NCBI RefSeq assembly: GCF_902506425.1
Contig: NZ_LR732469.1
Coordinates: 649,084-713,083, forward strand
Direction of reading: 5' to 3'
DNA: 64,000 nt
Source: Novosphingobium sp. 9U
Lineage (GTDB): Bacteria > Pseudomonadota > Alphaproteobacteria > Sphingomonadales > Sphingomonadaceae
A program made the translations under genes and the position numbers. Positions within the stretch are counted from its first letter, which is position 1, and each line of letters opens with the position of its first letter. Below, in pieces: positions 29,672 through 37,952 of this stretch. Under the pieces are notes generated by a model. It worked only from the letters and a program-made list of their open reading frames with translations. It was not told where the DNA came from and made no database searches.

Positions 29672-31129
29672 TCAGCGCCGCATCGAGAGTTCGAGCTGGC
29701 TGGATCGCACCTGCACCAGTGGCAAGCTCGCGACCTTCATCAGCCTCGCGACCTGATCGAGCTCGGGCGACGACAGCGTCGGGTAGTCGGGCCGCGGCGC
29801 GCCGGACAGCCGCATGCGATCGATGTCCGTGGCTGGCACCAGTGCGCGCAGCAGCAGTTCATCGTCATCTCCGCCGGTACCGTGCCGGCGGTGCAGCTCG
29901 GCGCGATCGGGCTGCTCGGGCGGGCTCGCCAGGATCTCCTTGGCGCGTGGCTTGGACATGATGCGGTCCATCACGTCGGCATCGATTGGCGCCACGGGTT
30001 CGCCGTAGAAGCCTGCCGCGTACTGGATCACCTCGTCGGGCACCACCGAGTAGCGTTGGCCGGTGACGATGTTGAGCACCGCCAGCGTGCCGACCAGCTG
30101 CGCGAACGGCGTCGCCATGCCGGGATAGCCCAGCTCGCGCCGGACGCGGGCCACTTCCTCCAGCACGTCAGGCAAGCGGTCGAGCATATTCTGCTGCACC
30201 AGCTGCGCGCGCAACGTGCCCATCATGCCGCCCGGGATCTGGTGCTTGAGCGAGGTCACGTCGTACTCGAAATGCTGGTTCACCAGGAACCCGGCCGCCT
30301 TGCCGACGCGCTCGAAGTGATCAGCGACCGGCTTGAACATTGACGTATCCAGGTTGTGGGTATGACCCAACATCTCGACGTTCTTGGCCATGATCTCGAC
30401 CGAGGGGATCGACGGCCCGTTCGCCATCGGCCGCACCGCGGTGTGGATCGTGGTGACGCCGAACTCGATCGCATCGATGTACGACTTGGCCGACTGGCCG
30501 AGCATGTTGTTGGCATGCATCTCGATCGGCTTGCCGCGCGCTTTGGCCTTGATCGCCGGCACCAGCGTGGAAATCCGATCGCGATCGAGCACGCCACCAG
30601 TGTCGTAGAGCAATAGGCTGTCGACCTCATCCAAGGCAGAGAGCTTGTCCGCCTTGTCCGCGTAGTAGGCATCGTCGTGCACCGGCGACAGCGTGAACAG
30701 CATCGTGCCCGCCACCTGGCAGCCATACCCCTTCGCGACCTTGGCCAAGCGGTGCATCTTGTCGATGTTGAACAGCACGTCATAGAGCCAGAAGCTGCGC
30801 ATGCCGTGGGCGCAGAGCCGATCCACCCAAATGTCCATCAGCGCATCGGGCGTGAAGCCGAAAGTCACCGATCCGTTCGAGCGGCACCCGGCACGCAGCG
30901 GCGTCTCGGGCATCGCCTTGACCAACATGTCGAGCCCGGCCCAGGGGTCCTCCTGGCAGTGGCGGATCAGCACTTCGAACAGCGAGGAGCCGGCCAGGCT
31001 GATGATCTGATAGCCGGTCTTGTCGATCAGCGGCGCGACGGGCAGCGCCATGCCGGCCTGCATGCGCATGCCCCACAGGCTCTGCTGGCCATCGCGCAGC
31101 GTTTCGTCGAGGAAGTTGATGTGCGCCAA
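29672..31129 (-). CDS. Carboxyltransferase-like TIM barrel (OadA/PycB type), altered metal site
   Basis: 485 residues from TTG 31129, with GGAG eight bases upstream. The longer frame would overlap the biotin carboxylase gene by 49 bases. The opening HINFLDETLRDGQQSLWGMR is the carboxyltransferase start (compare LRDAHQSL of oxaloacetate decarboxylase and pyruvate carboxylase). In those enzymes Asp, a carboxylated Lys and two His bind the metal. Here the Lys place reads LLLYDTGGVL (Tyr175) and the His pair reads IEMHANNMLG (His205 kept, Asn207 in place of His). The DTGG and AIEFGVTTIHT framework is kept. It likely transfers CO2 from biotin to an unusual acceptor. Lower confidence for mechanism than for fold. 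Confidence 0.8.
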   Translation of the reverse strand: MAHINFLDETLRDGQQSLWGMRMQAGMALPVAPLIDKTGYQIISLAGSSLFEVLIRHCQEDPWAGLDMLVKAMPETPLRAGCRSNGSVTFGFTPDALMDIWVDRLCAHGMRSFWLYDVLFNIDKMHRLAKVAKGYGCQVAGTMLFTLSPVHDDAYYADKADKLSALDEVDSLLLYDTGGVLDRDRISTLVPAIKAKARGKPIEMHANNMLGQSAKSYIDAIEFGVTTIHTAVRPMANGPSIPSVEIMAKNVEMLGHTHNLDTSMFKPVADHFERVGKAAGFLVNQHFEYDVTSLKHQIPGGMMGTLRAQLVQQNMLDRLPDVLEEVARVRRELGYPGMATPFAQLVGTLAVLNIVTGQRYSVVPDEVIQYAAGFYGEPVAPIDADVMDRIMSKPRAKEILASPPEQPDRAELHRRHGTGGDDDELLLRALVPATDIDRMRLSGAPRPDYPTLSSPELDQVARLMKVASLPLVQVRSSQLELSMRR

Positions 31130-31134
31130 AGGGG

Positions 31135-32502
31135 CTACTCCGCTGCCATGCGCTGGTCGGTGAGCAAATCCTGCTCCAGCCAACGGGTATGGATCTGATT
31201 GGACCGGAAGTGCTCGTCGCGAAGAATCTCGCTGTGGAGCGGAATTGTGGTGGGCACGCCTTCGACCTCGAAGCTGTCGAGTGCGCCGATCAGCTTGTCG
31301 ATTGCAGCGTCACGCGTCTCGGCATGGACGATCAGCTTGCCGATCATGCTGTCGTAGAAGGGCGGGATGCTCGCGCCTTCGCTGATGTGACTGTCGAGGC
31401 GGATGCCCTCGCCTTCGGGCGGACGCCAGCGAGTTACAGTGCCCGGAACCGGCACGAAGTCGCGCGCCGGATCCTCGGCATTGATGCGGCATTCGATGGC
31501 ATGGCCGGTCAGGACCACGTCCTCCTGGCGGACAGACAAACCTTCGCCCCTGGCGACGCGCAGCTGCTCGCGCACTAGGTCGCGACCAGTGACCATCTCG
31601 CTGACCGGATGCTCGACCTGGATGCGCGCGTTGACTTCGATGAAATAGATCTCTTGGCGCAGGACATCGTAGAGGAACTCGCACGTGCCCGCATTGCGGT
31701 AGTTGACGCTCTTGGCGAGGTTCACCGCGGCGGCGTGCAGCTGACTGCGCAATGCGTCAGGCATGGCGACGCAAGGCGCCTCCTCGATCACCTTCTGATA
31801 GCGGCGCTGCACCGAGCAGTCGCGCTCACCGAAGTGGACGACCTCGCCCCGCCCGTCGCCGACCAGTTGCACTTCGACGTGGCGCGCTTCGGGCACGAAG
31901 CGTTCCATGAACAAGGTGCCGTCATTGAACGCCGCTTGCGCCTCGGCACTGGCACGGTGGAAGCCAGCTTCGACTTCGCCAGGACCGTTGACGATCACCA
32001 TGCCGCGCCCACCGCCGCCGGCCGCGGCCTTGAGCAGGACGGGGTAGCCAAGGCCGTCGGCGATACGCCGAGCGTCGGCGGCCGAAGCGATCTCGCCGCT
32101 GCCGGGCACCAGCGGCACTCCGGCGGCGGCCGCCATCTCGCGGGCGCGCAGTTTGTCGCCGAGCGCGTCGATCATGTCGGCTTCGGGGCCGACGAAGGTA
32201 ATGCCGTGCTCGACGCAAAGGCGCGCCAGTTCAGCACGTTCCGAAAGAAAACCATAGCCGGGGTGCAGCGCGTCGCAGCCGCTGGCCTTGGCGGCCTGGA
32301 CGACGAGCCGCGCATCGAGGTAGCTCTTGGCGGCGGGACCGGGACCAAGCACCAGCTTGCGGTCGGCAAGCTGCGCGGCCATGCTGTCACGATCGGCATC
32401 GGACACGCCGATCACCGTCTCCAGGTTGAGACCTTGCGCGGCGCGTAGCACCCGCAGCGCGATCTCGCCGCGGTTGGCGATGAAGAGGCGGGACAGGGCC
32501 AC
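31135..32502 (-). CDS. Biotin carboxylase subunit
   Basis: 455 residues with GTG start at 32502, four bases after the BCCP stop. Clear AccC-type ATP-grasp enzyme: LFIANRGEIALRVLRAA, DALHPGYGFLSERAE, LKAAAGGGGRGM (Gly-rich ATP loop), GERDCSVQRRYQKVIEE and FIEVNARIQVEHPVSEM with the catalytic Glu/Asn/Arg set, and the C-terminal VPVPGTVTRW. It carboxylates biotin on the partner BCCP with ATP and bicarbonate. It is not the housekeeping accC, as no accB of fatty-acid type is next to it and it lies in a catabolic operon with its own BCCP and carboxyltransferase-like gene. Confidence 0.92.
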   Translation of the reverse strand: MALSRLFIANRGEIALRVLRAAQGLNLETVIGVSDADRDSMAAQLADRKLVLGPGPAAKSYLDARLVVQAAKASGCDALHPGYGFLSERAELARLCVEHGITFVGPEADMIDALGDKLRAREMAAAAGVPLVPGSGEIASAADARRIADGLGYPVLLKAAAGGGGRGMVIVNGPGEVEAGFHRASAEAQAAFNDGTLFMERFVPEARHVEVQLVGDGRGEVVHFGERDCSVQRRYQKVIEEAPCVAMPDALRSQLHAAAVNLAKSVNYRNAGTCEFLYDVLRQEIYFIEVNARIQVEHPVSEMVTGRDLVREQLRVARGEGLSVRQEDVVLTGHAIECRINAEDPARDFVPVPGTVTRWRPPEGEGIRLDSHISEGASIPPFYDSMIGKLIVHAETRDAAIDKLIGALDSFEVEGVPTTIPLHSEILRDEHFRSNQIHTRWLEQDLLTDQRMAAE

Positions 32503-32506
32503 CGCG

Positions 32507-33025
32507 TCAGGCCTTCTGGATCACGAACAGCGGCTGACCGGCCGGGACCAAGTCGCCGTCGTTGGCCAGAACCCGCACGATCTTGCCTGGGGCCCCGGCG
32601 CGCACCGCGGTGAACAGCTTCATGACCTCGACCAGGCAGACCTCGGTCTCGGCCGAGACGGTCGCGCCGACTTCGACGTACGGCGCTGCGCCAGGTTTCG
32701 GCGAACGGTAAAAAGTGCCGAGATACGGAGCGTTCACGAAGACTTCGCCGTCCGCCGCCGTTGGCGCTGCGTTGCTGGACATAGGTGCGGCCGCAACCGG
32801 GGCCGTTGCATTGGGCGAAGCTATGGCAGGTGCAGCCGATGCCGCGCTCACCGAAACTCGCGCGCCGTCCAGCCCCGGCGCCTGTGAGTCATGCGAGAGA
32901 TAGACTTCCAGCTCTCCGCAGCGGGCATGCAGCTCACGCAGGCCTGAGGTGCGGAACTCCTCGACCAGCAGCTCGAATTCGCCCAGCTCCGGAGCGGTTG
33001 ATTTCTGATCGTCGTTGCCGCTCAT
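32507..33025 (-). CDS. Biotin carboxyl carrier protein
   Basis: 172 residues. N-terminal 50 residues resemble the docking part of AccB (ELLVEEFRTSGLRELHARCG, then LEVYLS). A flexible Ala/Pro linker (about 55-92) follows. The biotinyl domain (94-172) has VNAPYLGTFYRSPKPGAAPYV and the attachment site VEVMKLF with Lys136. It carries biotin between the biotin carboxylase and the carboxyltransferase-like protein. ATGA overlap with the unknown gene upstream. Together with the variant biotinyl-like protein at 22408 it gives two carrier-like proteins in one island. Confidence 0.9.
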   Translation of the reverse strand: MSGNDDQKSTAPELGEFELLVEEFRTSGLRELHARCGELEVYLSHDSQAPGLDGARVSVSAASAAPAIASPNATAPVAAAPMSSNAAPTAADGEVFVNAPYLGTFYRSPKPGAAPYVEVGATVSAETEVCLVEVMKLFTAVRAGAPGKIVRVLANDGDLVPAGQPLFVIQKA

Positions 33026-34572
33026 GCGCGTGCACTCCGAATGGTTTCGACTTCTTTGCGAGTCAGTCCCGCCCCCTTACCCGCCAGCGGCGAGCCCTCC
33101 TGCTCCAGGCGATAGAGCGCCTGAACCGCTTCGGCTTGCGGCGCGTACTTGGCGCTCGTGTCGCAGATGAAGCGGTACTCGGGCGCCATCTGTGCCGGCT
33201 TCGATGCCTGCGCCCTGGCGTTGTACTCGGCCAGGGTGAGGCGGCCTGCCGTGGTGGTGTAGAGGTCCTGCTTGGGTCCGTGATGGGTGATACCAGGGCC
33301 GATCGGCGCCAGTTTCGGCGCCTCCCCCCCGCGCTGCAGCACCGAGTAGGGGATCTGGGAGAGATAACGCACCGGATTGTTGTTGTGCTGCATCATCGCG
33401 TATCCGCTCAGCTGTTGGCTCGGCAAGGAGACCAGCCCGACCAGTTCGCCCAGGAAATCGCGGCCGAACTCATCATTGAACAGGCTGCGGAAACGATCGG
33501 CGCGCGGGTCGATCGTCATCCAGTCGTTGACATCGTAGACACCGGCGATGTGGGCGATCTCCTTGATCAGCGAGAAGTAGACCAGCGCGCCCGCGTCCAT
33601 CATCTCGTCGCGAGACCAGCCGGCCATGCGCTTCCAAAGCTCGACTGTCGCCTTGCGGATGCGATCGGTCAGGTCCTCGAAGGTAGACGCCAGTTCCTCG
33701 GCGGAGCCCATTCCGACCGGGATGTAGCCGCCCGACAGCGCGTCCGACGTGTAGAGGCCGACGCCGGTCAGCTTGTCGGCGGTGAATTCGGGCCGAGATT
33801 CGAAGCTGCCCCAGTCATCCATGAGGTAGAAGTGACAACCGGTGGCTTCCATCGTGACGGTCAGGTTGCTGAAGGGGATGTCGCCGGCAACGCCGTCGAG
33901 CCAGGGATAATCGCCTTCCGCCAGATCCGAAAAGTCGCGGATGATCATCTCGCGGTCGGCCGCGAGCTTGTACGGTCCCGAATTGTTGAGCGCGCAGCGG
34001 CTTTCGCACGATACCAGGAAGCCGTACTGCGAAATGGTCGCCAGGAAGGTCTGTGCGGCAGCACCGAGGCGGTCACCCGGCTTGCAGGGCAGCAGCTCCG
34101 AGTGGAAGCGCTGCACCCGGCGCTCGGGCAGAGACTGCACGCGCTGGCCGAACTCGCGTGCGTTGAGGTGGCCATCTTCGCGCTGCTGCGCCAGCTTGAA
34201 GCGGCGCCAGAAGTCCATGACGTAAGCAACGTCCTCAGCCGCATCGTCCGGGCCAAGCATGCCGAAGTTGATCAGGATTTCGCGGCCGATAAGATAGAAC
34301 GTCGGCAGCGCCCAACCGGGCAGATTGCCCAGCTTGCCGCCAAGCAGGCGAGTGCGGTCACCGATCTCCTCGGCGGGCATCACGGCCTCGGCTTTACGCA
34401 GCAGCTCCGGGTAGCGGTAGAAGCAGCACAAGTACGACAGCAGCATGTACGAGGGTACGGGGAACAGCTTCGACTCTTGCACAGTGCGGGTCACGCACAG
34501 CCAGTAGGTATCGTCGCCGATCGTCTGGATCGCATTGTTGGCTTCCAGCAAGCGAACGTAGTCGGTCATCAT
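33022..34572 (-). CDS. Unknown 516-residue protein heading the carboxylase operon
   Basis: 516 residues. The start is ATG 34572 or the ATG three bases later, next to AGGGG. I do not recognise a family. It is mostly soluble and has features of a globular enzyme: WLCVTRTVQESKLFPVPSYM near the N-terminus, SQYGFLVSCESRCALNNSG (a CESRC pair), MEATGCHFYLMDDWGSFE, and GPGITHHGPKQDLYTTTAGR. No ATP loop, Rossmann motif or signal peptide is visible. It is the first gene of the operon and overlaps BCCP by four bases, so equal expression with the carboxylase is expected. It could be another carboxylase subunit or a substrate-specific enzyme. It deserves structural prediction. Confidence 0.75.
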   Translation of the reverse strand: MMTDYVRLLEANNAIQTIGDDTYWLCVTRTVQESKLFPVPSYMLLSYLCCFYRYPELLRKAEAVMPAEEIGDRTRLLGGKLGNLPGWALPTFYLIGREILINFGMLGPDDAAEDVAYVMDFWRRFKLAQQREDGHLNAREFGQRVQSLPERRVQRFHSELLPCKPGDRLGAAAQTFLATISQYGFLVSCESRCALNNSGPYKLAADREMIIRDFSDLAEGDYPWLDGVAGDIPFSNLTVTMEATGCHFYLMDDWGSFESRPEFTADKLTGVGLYTSDALSGGYIPVGMGSAEELASTFEDLTDRIRKATVELWKRMAGWSRDEMMDAGALVYFSLIKEIAHIAGVYDVNDWMTIDPRADRFRSLFNDEFGRDFLGELVGLVSLPSQQLSGYAMMQHNNNPVRYLSQIPYSVLQRGGEAPKLAPIGPGITHHGPKQDLYTTTAGRLTLAEYNARAQASKPAQMAPEYRFICDTSAKYAPQAEAVQALYRLEQEGSPLAGKGAGLTRKEVETIRSARA

Positions 34573-34629
34573 CCCCTGCCCTTGTCTTGTTGAGATGCTT
34601 GTGGACCAGCCGCTCTGAGTCTGTCAATA

Positions 34630-34640
34630 TCGTCCGACGA
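34630..34640. promoter_or_regulatory. Palindromic operator, copy 4 (carboxylase operon / bioB)
   Basis: TCGTCCGACGA, a perfect palindrome, in the 125-base gap between the divergent carboxylase operon and bioB. On the minus strand TTGACA (34622-34627) follows directly, as at copy 1. Confidence 0.75.
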
Positions 34641-34697
34641 TTTTGATCGGAAGATCTTCGTTCATGCCGCGGAGCGAAGGAGTGGGGAGTGGGTGCC

Positions 34698-35156
34698 ATG
34701 AAACATGATCAGACGTGTCCAGAAGTAGTCAGCTTGGAGAGGAAGCTGGACTTGGCGCCTGTTCCATCCTCGGTATCAGCCCGCACCGACTGGACCCGCG
34801 ACGAGATCGCCGCACTGTTCGACCTGCCGTTTACCGAACTGGTCTATCGCGCCGCCGAGGTGCATCGGCTCAGCTTCGATCCAGCCGAAGTGCAGCTCTC
34901 GACGCTGCTGTCGATCAAGACCGGCGGGTGCGTGGAAGATTGCGGCTACTGCTCGCAGTCCGTCTCGGCCAACAGCGGCGTCAAGGCGACCAAGCTGCTC
35001 GAAGTGCAGCAGGTGCTGCAGCGCGCGGCCCAGGCGCGTGACCAGGGCTCGACCCGCTTCTGCATGGGTGCTGCTTGGCGCAACCCCAAGGACCGCGACA
35101 TGCCCGCCATCATCGAGATGGTGAAGGGCGTGCGCTCGATGGGCATGGAGACCTGC
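34698..35156 (+). pseudogene. bioB: Biotin synthase, 3' truncated
   Basis: About 153 codons of a normal BioB start (full enzymes are about 320-350 residues). The radical SAM cluster motif CxxxCxxC is intact (Cys78, Cys82, Cys85 in [13 protein letters not shown]), and [16 protein letters not shown] and VRSMGMETC follow. Similarity stops after METC at about 35156. The next codons encode a repeat (35166-35186) and then run in the wrong strand of yidC. The TIM barrel is cut in half, so no active enzyme is expected. It is divergent from the biotin-dependent carboxylase operon and shares its operator, so it was probably the island's own biotin supply. Confidence 0.88.
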
Positions 35157-35165
35157 ATCCCCCAA

Positions 35166-35186
35166 CCCCTCCCCGCCGGGGAGGGG
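35166..35186. repeat. Short palindrome at the bioB break
   Basis: CCCCTCCCC / GGGGAGGGG, arms of nine bases around a three-base loop, preceded by CCCAA. The same arms occur twice inside actB (59024-59045 and 59104-59125). It sits exactly where bioB similarity ends. Confidence 0.75.
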
Positions 35187-35210
35187 GGAAGCAAATGCTG
35201 CCGCTTCGGC

Positions 35211-37004
35211 TTACCCCTTGGCCGCGACGGCCCGCTTCTTGTTCGCCGCGTCCTTTTCCGCCTGCGCCTTCAACCCCGGATGGCGGCTGTAGAGGAACTT
35301 CTGCTGCGCGATCGTCAGCAGGTTGGACGTGCACCAGTAGATCAGCAGGCCGGCCGCGAATGGCGCCATGACGAACATCATGAACCAGGGCATCAGCATC
35401 ATGACCTGCTGCTGCGCCGGGTCGCCTTGCGCCGGGTTCAGCTTGAACTGCAGGAACATGGTGATGCCCAGGATCACCGCCAGCACGCCGATGCCGAGGA
35501 AGCTGGGGGGATCGAACGGCAGCAGGCCGAACAGGTTCAGGATGTGCAGCGGATCGGGCGCGCTCAAGTCCTTGATCCACAGCACGAAGGGCTGGTGGCG
35601 CATCTCGATCGCCAGCATCAGCGTCTTGTAGAGCGCGAAGAACACGGGGATCTGCAGGAACACAGGCAGGCAGCCGGCAAGCGGGTTCACCTTCTCCTGC
35701 TTGTACAGCTCCATGATCTTCTGCTGCTGCGTCTGCTTGTCGTCCTTGTAGCGCTCCTGGATCGCCTTCATCTTGGGCTGGATCGCGCGCATCGCCGCCA
35801 TGCTGGCGAACTGGCGCTGCGCAACCGGGAACATGATCCCGCGCACGATCACCGTCAGCAGGATGATGGCGACGCCGAAGTTGCCGACGAGGCGGAAAAG
35901 CGAGGTGAGCAGCCAGAAGATCGGCTTCTCGAACCAGCGGAACCAGCCCCAGTCGATCGACAGGCCGAAGTTGGTGATGCCGCCATCCTCGTAGCGGTCG
36001 AGCACTGAGTGCTCCTTGGCGCCGGCAAACAGCTTGGTGGTGCGGGCGAGCTGCTGGCCGGGCTGCACGAGTGCCTTGTCGTAGACGAGGTCTGAGCGAA
36101 ACAGCGAGTTGCCGAGGCTGCGGAACGTGCCTGCGGCTTTCGCATCAACAGGTGCGATTGCCGACATCCAGTAAACATCGGTGAAGCCAATCCAGCTGGC
36201 GTTCGCTTCCTTGGTGAGGACGCCCTGCTTCGACAGATCAGTGCAACTCATGAAGAAGAAGCAGCCGCTTCCATCATAACTAACACTGAAATCGACCGAT
36301 CCATCGAACGCGCCGATTGGTCCGGAGTGCACGTTCCAGCTATTGAGGCTTGCGGTTTTGCTCGTTCGGTTGAGCAGGCCAAATGGTTGAACGGTCACGG
36401 CCGCGGAGCCACGGTTAGCCACCCGCTGCGTGGCGGTGATCAAGTAATCGTTGTCGATCGCGAAGGTGATCGCGAACGTCTGCCCAGCGCCGTTCTGCGC
36501 GGTCAGCGTCACCGGGGTCTGCGGCGTGAGCTTGGCACCCGCCGGAGCGGTCCACACGGTCGTGGCATTGGGCGTGGCGACGCCATCACCCACCCAGCCG
36601 AACTGCGCGAACTGCTGCGCCGGCGTGCCCGCGGGCGAGTAGATGCGGACTGGGCCCGAATCCTTCTTTACCGTCTCGCGGTGGCGGTTCAGCACCAGGT
36701 CGTCGAGGATCGCACCCTTGAGGTTGATCGAGCCCGAGACGCCCGGCGCCACGATCGGCACGCGGCCCGACGAGGCAAGCGCCGTCTTCAGGTCCTGCTG
36801 CTCCAGCTGCACTTCGGCAGCATCGCGCAGGCCGCCTTCTCGCGTCGGCTTGATCGGGCTGACCGCCTTGTCGGCGCCGCCGTTCTGGACCACTTGCGTG
36901 GGCGTCTTGCTCTGCGGGTAGAAGTAGCCGACGCCCGCGTCCCATCCGAACAGGACGAGCGCGGTCAGCAGGACCGCCAGGATGATGTTGCGCTGATTTT
37001 CCAC
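35211..37004 (-). CDS. yidC: Membrane protein insertase YidC
   Basis: 597 residues, the size of Gram-negative YidC. N-terminal anchor [17 protein letters not shown], a periplasmic beta domain (about 60-350), then the conserved insertase core from about 360: [25 protein letters not shown], the [14 protein letters not shown] coiled coil and [14 protein letters not shown]. It inserts and folds inner-membrane proteins with or without SecYEG. It follows yidD, rnpA and rpmH in the standard order. The gene that usually follows in related genomes (engB) is missing, because the catabolic island and the truncated bioB begin 54 bases away. Confidence 0.95.
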   Translation of the reverse strand: MENQRNIILAVLLTALVLFGWDAGVGYFYPQSKTPTQVVQNGGADKAVSPIKPTREGGLRDAAEVQLEQQDLKTALASSGRVPIVAPGVSGSINLKGAILDDLVLNRHRETVKKDSGPVRIYSPAGTPAQQFAQFGWVGDGVATPNATTVWTAPAGAKLTPQTPVTLTAQNGAGQTFAITFAIDNDYLITATQRVANRGSAAVTVQPFGLLNRTSKTASLNSWNVHSGPIGAFDGSVDFSVSYDGSGCFFFMSCTDLSKQGVLTKEANASWIGFTDVYWMSAIAPVDAKAAGTFRSLGNSLFRSDLVYDKALVQPGQQLARTTKLFAGAKEHSVLDRYEDGGITNFGLSIDWGWFRWFEKPIFWLLTSLFRLVGNFGVAIILLTVIVRGIMFPVAQRQFASMAAMRAIQPKMKAIQERYKDDKQTQQQKIMELYKQEKVNPLAGCLPVFLQIPVFFALYKTLMLAIEMRHQPFVLWIKDLSAPDPLHILNLFGLLPFDPPSFLGIGVLAVILGITMFLQFKLNPAQGDPAQQQVMMLMPWFMMFVMAPFAAGLLIYWCTSNLLTIAQQKFLYSRHPGLKAQAEKDAANKKRAVAAKG

Positions 37005-37068
37005 GAAACCTGTTTTTCCGTTACTTGCGGCCGCTCGACGTCAGAGCACAAGGCTCTGGGCCTAAGAT

Positions 37069-37296
37069 CTAGGGAACTGGATCCGGCCCATGCCCACCCC
37101 ACGGGTGGCAGCGCAATATACGCTTGATCGCCAGCCAGCCACCCTTAATCGCACCATGCTTCCCCAGCGCCTCGATGGCGTACTGCGAGCACGATGGCGC
37201 GAAGCGGCAGGTCGGCGGCATGATCGCGGAAGGGCCGAGTTGCCAGGCGCGTGCTACCAGAATCAGCGCTCGGCTCGGAAGATCGAAGAGCTTCAC
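37069..37296 (-). CDS. yidD: Membrane protein insertion efficiency factor YidD
   Basis: 75 residues. GTG 37296 overlaps the rnpA stop (GTGA). Contains the family core [22 protein letters not shown] and [14 protein letters not shown], with the conserved Cys residues and an amphipathic N-terminal helix. It helps insert proteins together with YidC. The place between rnpA and yidC is the usual one. Confidence 0.93.
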   Translation of the reverse strand: MKLFDLPSRALILVARAWQLGPSAIMPPTCRFAPSCSQYAIEALGKHGAIKGGWLAIKRILRCHPWGGHGPDPVP

Positions 37297-37661
37297 TTGC
37301 GCTTGCCCGCTGATTTTCCGCGCCGAGGGCGCGCCGGATCGCCCTTGCCCTCTTGTGCGCGGGTGAGTGCGGCGACGAGTTCGTCCCGCAATAGCGCAAA
37401 GTCCCGTTCCACCCCACCACCGCGGCCGATCAGCACGTGATCGGTGTCGGCGAGCCCGTGAAGTGGAAAGACCTCGCGGGCGAGCGCCCGAAAGCGGCGC
37501 TTCATGCGGTTGCGCACGACCGCGTTGCCGATCTTCTTGGTGACGGTGATGCCCAGCCGCCGTCCCTGGCCTTCGTTGCTCCGCGCCAGCAGCACGAAGC
37601 CGGGCCGTGCGACGCGCAGGCCACCGTTGGCGGCCAGGAAGTCCGCCCGCCGGGTCATCAT
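37293..37661 (-). CDS. rnpA: Ribonuclease P protein component
   Basis: 122 residues from ATG 37661. The frame is open to a TTG at 37718, but family members begin near [13 protein letters not shown]. The RNR motif [21 protein letters not shown], which binds RNase P RNA, is intact. The C-terminus is basic ([12 protein letters not shown]). It processes tRNA 5' ends with RNase P RNA. It lies between rpmH and yidD and overlaps yidD. Confidence 0.9.
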   Translation of the reverse strand: MMTRRADFLAANGGLRVARPGFVLLARSNEGQGRRLGITVTKKIGNAVVRNRMKRRFRALAREVFPLHGLADTDHVLIGRGGGVERDFALLRDELVAALTRAQEGKGDPARPRRGKSAGKRK

Positions 37662-37817
37662 GATGTAGGGCGCAGCCACGGGCTTGCCGGTTGCCGACGC
37701 GTCGTCCGCACCAAACAAAGCGGCACCGCACCTCGCCTCCGCACCCTGAGATCGGGCATGCGGAAGCGAGATGCGGCGCCGCCAAGCAGGGGCATCACGC
37801 CCCGGCGCGAGCCTGGA

Positions 37818-37952
37818 TCAGGCCGACAGCTTCTTGCGGCCGCGTGCACGGCGTGCGCGCAGCACCTTGCGGCCACCCACGGTCGCCAGGCGAGCGCGGA
37901 AGCCATGGCGGCGAGCGCGGACGAGGTTGCTGGGCTGGAACGTGCGCTTCAT
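37818..37952 (-). CDS. rpmH: Ribosomal protein L34
   Basis: 44 residues, [20 protein letters not shown] then a basic tail ending KKLSA, the full and highly conserved L34 sequence. It is the first gene of the rpmH-rnpA-yidD-yidC block. Start at ATG 37952. Confidence 0.96.
   Translation of the reverse strand: MKRTFQPSNLVRARRHGFRARLATVGGRKVLRARRARGRKKLSA

Noticed and set aside
28132..29961. 609-residue plus-strand frame over the CoA ligase
   Set aside because: Antisense shadow, Arg/His-rich, without motifs.
32785..34593. 602-residue plus-strand frame over the 516-residue gene
   Set aside because: Antisense shadow. The minus-strand gene is coupled to BCCP and has normal composition.
34698..36008. 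439-residue open frame starting at bioB
   Set aside because: After codon 153 it runs through the repeat and antisense to yidC. The later residues (His/Gln/Arg-rich) are a shadow translation.
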